Under the pieces are notes generated by a model. The model was not told the DNA's origin. It ran no database searches and saw only the letters and a list, made by a program, of their open reading frames with translations. Below are positions 31,184-36,591 of a stretch of 36,591 bases of DNA, piece by piece. The stretch is from Actinomycetota bacterium (lineage in GTDB: Bacteria > Actinomycetota > Thermoleophilia > Miltoncostaeales > Miltoncostaeaceae). The stretch covers positions 1 to 36,591 of the forward strand of contig CAUJCX010000017.1 in NCBI GenBank assembly GCA_963169235.1, written 5' to 3'. Each line of letters begins with the position of its first letter. Positions within the stretch are counted from its first letter, which is position 1. Position numbers and translations under genes: made by a program.

Positions 31184-31716
31184 GCCCCGCCCCCCTCCAT
31201 CCGGCGGCGCAGCCGGCCCAGCGCCCGGTGCAGGTTGGTGCTGACGGCGCTGGGCGAGATGCCCAGGATCCGCGCGGTCTCGGCCGTGTCGACGTCGAGG
31301 ATCACGCGCAGGGCCACCAGCTCGCGCTCGGGCGCCGACAACGTCCCCAGCGCCGCGCGCAGGTCGTCGGGGAGGCCCAGGGCGGTGCCGATGCGCCCGT
31401 CGTGCGCCTCCGGCTCGGCGGCGCGCTGCTCGCGGGCCGTGCGCCGCGCCTCGGCGCGGTAGTGGTCGAGGGCCAGCTTGCGGGCGATCTCCACCAGCCA
31501 CGGACGCGGCCGGCCGCGGCGGGGGTCGTACCGCGCCCATTCCCGCAGGGCCCGTTCGAACGTGGACGACGTCAGGTCGTCGGCCAGCGTGGGGTCGCGG
31601 GTGAAGTGCAGCAGGTACCGGTAGACGTGGTCGATCTCGGCGGACGCGACGTCGGCGAACGCCGGCCTGTCGGCGGGCGGGCTCACGGTCTCCAGGCGCA
31701 GGGCGACGGCACGCAT
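31180..31716 (-). CDS. ECF-type RNA polymerase sigma factor
   Basis: A 178-residue sigma-70 family factor with only regions 2 and 4. Region 2 runs from about 27 to 95 with D-D-L-T-S-S-T-F-E-R-A-L (region 2.2) and P-W-L-V-E-I-A-R-K-L-A-L-D-H-Y-R (2.4). Region 4 runs from about 120 to 172 with L-S-A-P-E-R-E-L-V-A-L-R and a helix-turn-helix G-I-S-P-S-A-V-S-T-N-L-H-R-A-L. It is co-transcribed and coupled with its membrane anti-sigma, so it probably responds to an envelope signal. ATG 31716 follows an AT-rich GTATAT box by 5 bases. Confidence 0.92.
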   Translation of the reverse strand: MRAVALRLETVSPPADRPAFADVASAEIDHVYRYLLHFTRDPTLADDLTSSTFERALREWARYDPRRGRPRPWLVEIARKLALDHYRAEARRTAREQRAAEPEAHDGRIGTALGLPDDLRAALGTLSAPERELVALRVILDVDTAETARILGISPSAVSTNLHRALGRLRRRMEGGGA

Positions 31717-31727
31717 GCAACATATAC
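31717..31727 (-). promoter_or_regulatory. Possible leaderless promoter of the sigma gene
   Basis: GTATAT (31727-31722, minus strand) stands out as AT-rich in this DNA and lies 5 bases before ATG 31716. I found no ECF-type -35 (AAC motif) at the right distance, so autoregulation is not supported by sequence. Confidence 0.3.
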
Positions 31728-31766
31728 GCCGCCGCCGCGCGCCCCGTCACACACCCGGCGGACGAT

Positions 31767-31798
31767 CCCGGTGCCGCCCCGCGCGGCGCGGCACCGGG
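31767..31798 (-). terminator. Hairpin downstream of the aspartate aminotransferase gene
   Basis: CCCGGTGCCGC (31767-31777) and GCGGCACCGGG (31788-31798) form a perfect 11-bp stem with a 10-base loop, 7 bases after the aminotransferase stop. No T-run follows, which is common for hairpins in high-GC actinobacteria. It probably terminates aspC and insulates the sigma gene behind it. Confidence 0.65.
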
Positions 31799-31805
31799 GA
31801 CGGCG

Positions 31806-33005
<1,200 letters not shown>

Positions 33006-33146
33006 CGGGCGTCCTTCCGACGGGGTTCAGGCGTTTCTCGACGGCTCATGGGCCGCCGGAGATGGTCTCACACCGGGCCGTGGCAGGTCCGGGCGCGACG
33101 TCCCGCGTCGGCCGCCGTGCGTCCCGAGTCGGGACCGGCGGGTCGC

Positions 33147-33659
33147 TCAGTCGCCCCCGAGGTACTCCGCGTCCACGCGCTCGCCCAGCTCGGTGTTCAG
33201 CAGCTCATACGTCCCCGCGCCGTCCAGAACCTCGATGTCGTCCGTGACGAGCCACAGGTCGCTGTCGATCTCGCCGCCGTCGAGGACGCGCCACAACGAG
33301 CCGTCCTCCAGCGTGACGAGGCCGTTGTAGGACTCGTCCACCCAGTGCATGCCACCGACGCCGCCGTAGGCGCGGTCGGCGGACGCGGGCGGCGGGGCCG
33401 CCCGGACGGGCGCCGCGCGCGGACGCGGCGGCGCGACGGGCTCCGGCGCATCCGTGTTCCCGGCCGCCTGCGCCAGCCTGTCCCATCCGGTCGCGTCGCG
33501 GGTGCCGGAGTCGGAGCCCTCCGCGTCGCCGGTCTCCAGCCCGCTCCAGTCCAACGCGTCGTCCGCGGGGGACGCCGCCGGGCGGGTGCGTGCATCGTTG
33601 CCCGCGCACCCCGACAGCAGGGCCAGCGACGCGAGCACGGCGAGTGTCGAACGAATCAC
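33147..33659 (-). CDS. Putative lipoprotein with small C-terminal beta domain
   Basis: A 170-residue protein with a signal peptide and lipobox L-L-S-G-C (C18). An acidic, then Pro/Arg-rich linker (to about 100) leads to a compact domain of about 65 residues (V-T-L-E-D-G-S-L-W-R-V through E-L-L-N-T-E-L-G-E-R-V), repeating short beta strands. I have seen similar small domains in uncharacterised exported bacterial proteins but cannot name a function. A GAGGAGGA ribosome binding site lies 11-12 bases before GTG 33659; TTG 33662 is an equally possible start. Bases 33006-33146 downstream contain only the aspC leader region. Confidence 0.65.
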   Translation of the reverse strand: MIRSTLAVLASLALLSGCAGNDARTRPAASPADDALDWSGLETGDAEGSDSGTRDATGWDRLAQAAGNTDAPEPVAPPRPRAAPVRAAPPPASADRAYGGVGGMHWVDESYNGLVTLEDGSLWRVLDGGEIDSDLWLVTDDIEVLDGAGTYELLNTELGERVDAEYLGGD

Positions 33660-33842
33660 CAACGTGCCTGTCCTCCTCGTGAACGAGACTCGACCCGCAG
33701 CATCGTCCCGGTGCGGGGAGTGGGCAATCAACAGGCGTACTCCCGCGGGGTGGATGGGTGGGACGGCGGCGCGGGGTCGCGCACGGCCGCTCGGGACGGC
33801 AGGCTGTACGCGCACGGCGTGCGGCGACACTCGGGAGGCGGC

Positions 33843-34910
33843 ATGATCATCGAGCCCCGGCAGATCCTCGCGTTCCGCTACCTGCGCTCGGGCTTCGCCG
33901 GTGGGGACGGGGTCGTGCCGGCGTCCGACTTCTCGCGCAACTCCGGGCTTCTCGCCCTGGCGGCCCGCGACCCCGGCATGACGCGCACGCGGTTCGAGGC
34001 CGCCGTCGACGCGGGCGACCTCGTGATGGCGCACACGCTGCGCGCAGCGATCCACGTGCAGGCCCCGGACGACCGCTGGGCGCTGGGCCCGGCCCTCGTC
34101 TCGGACGACCCCGGCGAGCTGGCGCGGCAGCTCGGGAACCTGAAGGGAACGGAGGCGACCCGCGAGCCCCGGGAGGCCCTGGATGCCGTCACCGACGCGG
34201 TGCGGGCCGCCCTCGCGCGCGCCCGCCGCCTGGATCGCGTGCAGTTGCACGCCGCCCTGAGGGACGCGCTCCCCGACGACTTGCTGCCGTGGTGCAAGGG
34301 CTGCGGCACCCACCACGTCGCCCCCATGCTGTGGCGCTACGCCACCGTGGCCGCCGGTGCCCGCCTGGACGCCCAGCGGCGCTACCGCACCGGCGGACGC
34401 GCGCGCGCCGCGCACGCCGAGGACGCCGCGCGCATGTTCCTGGGGTGGTACGGCCCCGCCACGGCGGGTGACCTGGCGGACTGGGCCGGTCTGGCCCCCG
34501 CCCACGCCCGGCGCGTGTGGGACGCCCTCGCGGACGAGCTCACCCCCACCGGCCGCGGCCGGGCGTCCGCGGCCCTCCTCACCGCCGATGCGGACGCGCT
34601 GCGCGACGCGCCGCCGCCGGACGGGGTGGTGTTCGTGCCGCCGGGTGATCCGTTCCTGTGGAAGGTCAACCGGCCGCTGATCGTGCCCGACCGCACCCGG
34701 CGCGGGCACTTCTTCCGCGCCGTGTCGTCGCCGGGCGCGGTGCTCGTCGCCGGCGTGCCGCTGGCCTCGTGGCGGGTCCGCCGCGACGGGGACCGCGTGG
34801 CGTTCGCGGTCGAGAAGCTGGGGAGGGTCTCGCAGGCCGCCCTGACCGACGGGGCCGAGCGGGTGGCCGCGGCGCTCGAGGCGCCCGTCGCGGCCGTCGA
34901 CGTGACGTAG
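33843..34910 (+). CDS. Winged-helix DNA-binding protein, AlkZ/HTH_42-like
   Basis: A 355-residue protein resembling the HTH_42 (AlkZ/YcaQ) group of winged-helix proteins, some of which are DNA glycosylases acting on crosslinks. Matching features are an N-terminal helical domain, an L-V-M-A-H-T-L-R-A-A-I-H-V near 58-70 (the T-M-R-G-T-L-H region of relatives), three tandem winged-helix-like units, and a late F-V-P-P-G-D-P-F-L-W segment. The catalytic Q-x-Q of AlkZ would fall at G-L-L-A-L-A-A near 40, where no glutamine is present, so base excision is doubtful. A GGGAGG ribosome binding site precedes ATG 33843. The 183 bases upstream, shared with the divergent lipoprotein gene, show no clear promoter. 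Confidence 0.7.
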   Translation: MIIEPRQILAFRYLRSGFAGGDGVVPASDFSRNSGLLALAARDPGMTRTRFEAAVDAGDLVMAHTLRAAIHVQAPDDRWALGPALVSDDPGELARQLGNLKGTEATREPREALDAVTDAVRAALARARRLDRVQLHAALRDALPDDLLPWCKGCGTHHVAPMLWRYATVAAGARLDAQRRYRTGGRARAAHAEDAARMFLGWYGPATAGDLADWAGLAPAHARRVWDALADELTPTGRGRASAALLTADADALRDAPPPDGVVFVPPGDPFLWKVNRPLIVPDRTRRGHFFRAVSSPGAVLVAGVPLASWRVRRDGDRVAFAVEKLGRVSQAALTDGAERVAAALEAPVAAVDVT

Positions 34911-34928
34911 GCCGCCGCGGCCGGCGGG

Positions 34929-35201
34929 TCATCCGACGCTCCACGCGGGCACCAGCACCACGGCTCGCCGCGTGCGCCGGCGCGGCGCGCGCGGAGCGGT
35001 GCGCCTGACCACCCGCGGCTTCGGCGCCACCACCCGAGGCGGCGGCGCGACCAGCGCGCCGATGCGCGTCAGCGGGTTGATGGGGACGCGCCGCGTCTGG
35101 TACGGCACCAGCGCGGTCAGCACCGCGACGAACGCCAGCACCACCGCGACGAGCGCCACGTACTCGGTGACCGCCTGCCCGCCGTGACGGTGCCGGGTCA
35201 T
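34929..35201 (-). CDS. Flp-type prepilin-like protein with basic proline-rich tail
   Basis: A 90-residue protein. The class III prepilin motif G-Q-A-V-T-E-Y (cleavage after G8, Glu at +5 and Tyr at +6) is followed by a hydrophobic helix of about 20 residues, as in Flp pilins. The remaining 55 residues are unusual for a pilin: Val/Pro/Arg-rich with repeated P-R-V-V and R-R-T-A-P-R blocks. The ATG overlaps the tadC stop as ATGA. It may be the major or a minor pilin or a TadE-like pseudopilin. TadV-type peptidase processing is expected from the motif. Confidence 0.7.
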   Translation of the reverse strand: MTRHRHGGQAVTEYVALVAVVLAFVAVLTALVPYQTRRVPINPLTRIGALVAPPPRVVAPKPRVVRRTAPRAPRRRTRRAVVLVPAWSVG

Positions 35202-36055
35202 CCGACGCCCCGCAGCACGGGCGCGATCTGCCGTCCCAGCTCGGTGGCCATCACGGCCAGCACCATCACCAGTGCGGCGGGCACCATGAGCATCGCGACC
35301 ACCAGCTGGATCTTGGGCCCCGACGCCGCCGCGGCCCGGCGCGCGTCGCGGGCGGCGTCGTCGCGGGCCCGCTCGGCCTGCACCCGCAGCGTCAGGGCCA
35401 GCGGCGCCCCCAGCTCGTCGGCGTCCAGCAGGGCCGACACCAGCCGCGACATCTCGGTCAGCCCCACCCGCGCCGCCAGGTCGTCGTACGCCGCCCGCCG
35501 CGTCGCCCCCAGGTCGATGTCGGCCAGCGTGTGGCGCAGCTCGACGCACAGCGGACCGTGCAGCCGGCGCACCGTCTCGCGCAGCGCGGGGTCGACGGCC
35601 ATCCCCGTCTCGGCGCACAGGCCCAGCACGTCGAGCACGTCGGGCAGCTGACGCCGCATGCGCGACCGCCGGCGGCGCGCGTGGGCCCGCAGCGCGGCCA
35701 CCGGGTGCCGCCACGCGACGACGGCCAGCACCATCGCCACCAACAGCGCCGGTGGCCACGCCACCACCGGCGCCACCGAGACGCCCACGACCGCCACCGC
35801 GCCCGCCACCTGCGCGTGGGCCAGGCCCGCGGTGTCGATGTGACGCTCCCAGCCGGCGTGCTGCACCAGCGGCGCGGGGGCGCCCGGCGCCAGGGCCGCG
35901 ACGCGGCCGGGCAGCGGCAGCCGCCGGGCCGCGTCGACCAGCCGCGGCACGGGTGACGTGGTCGCGCGGCGCCCGCCGCCGTTGAGCACCACGCGCATCG
36001 CGGCCACGACGGACGCGGCGCACAGCACCACGGCGACGGTGCGTGCGTCGGTCAC
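35198..36055 (-). CDS. tadC: Tad pilus assembly protein TadC (GspF/T2SF family)
   Basis: A 285-residue inner-membrane platform protein of the Tad/Flp pilus or type II secretion-like machine. Hydrophobic segments lie near 5-25, 85-120 and 250-280. The cytoplasmic T2SF domain has L-P-D-V-L-D-V-L-G-L-C-A-E-T-G-M near 146-161 and R-A-E-R-A-R-D-D-A near 231-239. GTG 36055 overlaps the tadB stop as GTGA. Confidence 0.85.
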   Translation of the reverse strand: MTDARTVAVVLCAASVVAAMRVVLNGGGRRATTSPVPRLVDAARRLPLPGRVAALAPGAPAPLVQHAGWERHIDTAGLAHAQVAGAVAVVGVSVAPVVAWPPALLVAMVLAVVAWRHPVAALRAHARRRRSRMRRQLPDVLDVLGLCAETGMAVDPALRETVRRLHGPLCVELRHTLADIDLGATRRAAYDDLAARVGLTEMSRLVSALLDADELGAPLALTLRVQAERARDDAARDARRAAAASGPKIQLVVAMLMVPAALVMVLAVMATELGRQIAPVLRGVG

Positions 36056-36591
36056 GGCTCCACCCGCGCCAGGCGCCGGACGATGAGGAACGCCGCAGCG
36101 AACATCGCCACCGCCACCGCGCCGGCCAGCCGGCCGGGCCCGCCGCCGAACGTGCGCCCCAGCACCCCCGGCGCGAGCGCCTCGACGGCCGCGGCGCCCA
36201 CGATGGGGATGGCCGCCACCAGCCACGCCGTGGCCCGCGCCTGTGCGGTCAGCGAGGCCAGGTCGGCCGCCGCCGCGCGACGCGCGTCGATGCCGTCGGC
36301 CACGCCGCGCAACAGGCGCCCCATGTCGGCGCCCGTGCGCACGGCCACCAGCACGGCGCACACGGCCACCTCGATGTCCGGGTGCGGCGCGCGCACCGCC
36401 ACCCCGGTGAGGGCATCGTCCAGCCGCCCCCCGGAGCGCAGATCGGCCACCGCCGCCGCCAGCTCGGCGTCCGCCGGCGCGGGTGCCTGCGGCGCGGCCC
36501 GCTCGAGCGCCTGCCGCAGCGACATCCCCGCGCGCACGGCCGCCGACATGCCCCGCAGCACGTCCGGCAACGCCGCCGCGACGCGCCCCGG
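36052..36591 (-). CDS. tadB: Tad pilus assembly protein TadB (GspF/T2SF family), partial
   Basis: The C-terminal 179 residues of a T2SF platform protein. The frame is open to the edge of the window, so the N-terminus lies outside. A-L-P-D-V-L-R-G-M-S-A-A-V-R-A-G-M-S-L is the T2SF signature, and two or three hydrophobic segments close the protein. It pairs with TadC as the two-protein platform typical of Tad systems. The ATPase TadA is expected just outside the window. Confidence 0.85.
   Translation of the reverse strand, partial: PGRVAAALPDVLRGMSAAVRAGMSLRQALERAAPQAPAPADAELAAAVADLRSGGRLDDALTGVAVRAPHPDIEVAVCAVLVAVRTGADMGRLLRGVADGIDARRAAAADLASLTAQARATAWLVAAIPIVGAAAVEALAPGVLGRTFGGGPGRLAGAVAVAMFAAAFLIVRRLARVEP

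Noticed and set aside
33006-33053. A 15-codon frame ending in TGA that overlaps the aspC start as GTGA, like the terC and phosphatase leaders
   Set aside because: No TANNNT box precedes its ATG, and aspC has its own good GGAAGGA ribosome binding site. Such frames are frequent by chance in this DNA.

Overview
The window is chromosomal DNA from a very GC-rich, monoderm, meso-diaminopimelate-type bacterium. I read it as an actinobacterium, most likely a deep-branching one such as Thermoleophilia. This rests on heavy GTG start use, strong G/C at third codon positions, a division cluster without ftsA, a MurE with the DNPR motif of DAP-adding enzymes, and many start codons 6-8 bases behind a TANNNT -10 box (leaderless mRNAs). 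The class-level placement is inference. No rRNA, tRNA, CRISPR array, insertion sequence or prophage was seen. Almost every base is coding, and most neighbouring genes overlap by 1 or 4 bases.

Layout. 81-4171 (+): an MFS exporter, a TerC-family membrane protein, a membrane-anchored purple-acid-phosphatase-like protein and a small membrane protein. Two of these genes seem to be preceded by tiny leaderless ORFs whose stop codon overlaps the gene's start. 4156-8573 (-): the glycine cleavage operon gcvT-gcvH-gcvPA-gcvPB. It diverges from 8687-11186 (+), a polar amino-acid ABC importer (binding lipoprotein, permease, ATPase). 11194-12339 (-): an unassigned ATP-grasp enzyme.

12407-25826 (-): the dcw cluster for peptidoglycan synthesis and division, transcribed mraZ-rsmH-ftsL-ftsI-murE-murF-mraY-ftsW-murG-murC-ftsQ-ftsZ. 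murD is missing from its usual place between mraY and ftsW, and murB and ftsA are also absent. ftsZ has its own near-consensus promoter and a structured leader of about 160 nt. The cluster starts with mraZ, whose leaderless promoter is embedded in three GTGGGG boxes at exact 10-bp spacing (its own operator).

25827-26012 is the most interesting intergenic region. Divergently from mraZ, a 115-residue protein with two predicted membrane helices is driven by a promoter whose -35 and -10 hexamers each lie inside a GAAC-N4-GTTC LexA (SOS) box. A G-quadruplex-prone tract separates the two promoters. The arrangement suggests an undescribed DNA-damage-induced membrane protein, perhaps a division inhibitor, at the head of the division cluster.

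26425-30246 (+): a tightly overlapping six-gene operon that looks like a polyphosphate module. It holds a short Ppx/GppA phosphatase, an ExeA-type AAA ATPase, a small RHH-like protein, two consecutive genes that look like the N- and C-terminal halves of one CHAD domain, and a YfcE-type metallophosphoesterase. 30299-31716 (-): an ECF sigma factor and its membrane anti-sigma. 31806-33005 (-): an aspartate aminotransferase with a strong downstream hairpin. 33147-33659 (-): a lipoprotein. 33843-34910 (+): an AlkZ-like winged-helix protein without the QxQ residues. 34929-36591 (-): the end of a Tad/Flp pilus operon (tadB partial, tadC, and a Flp-like prepilin with a basic proline-rich tail).
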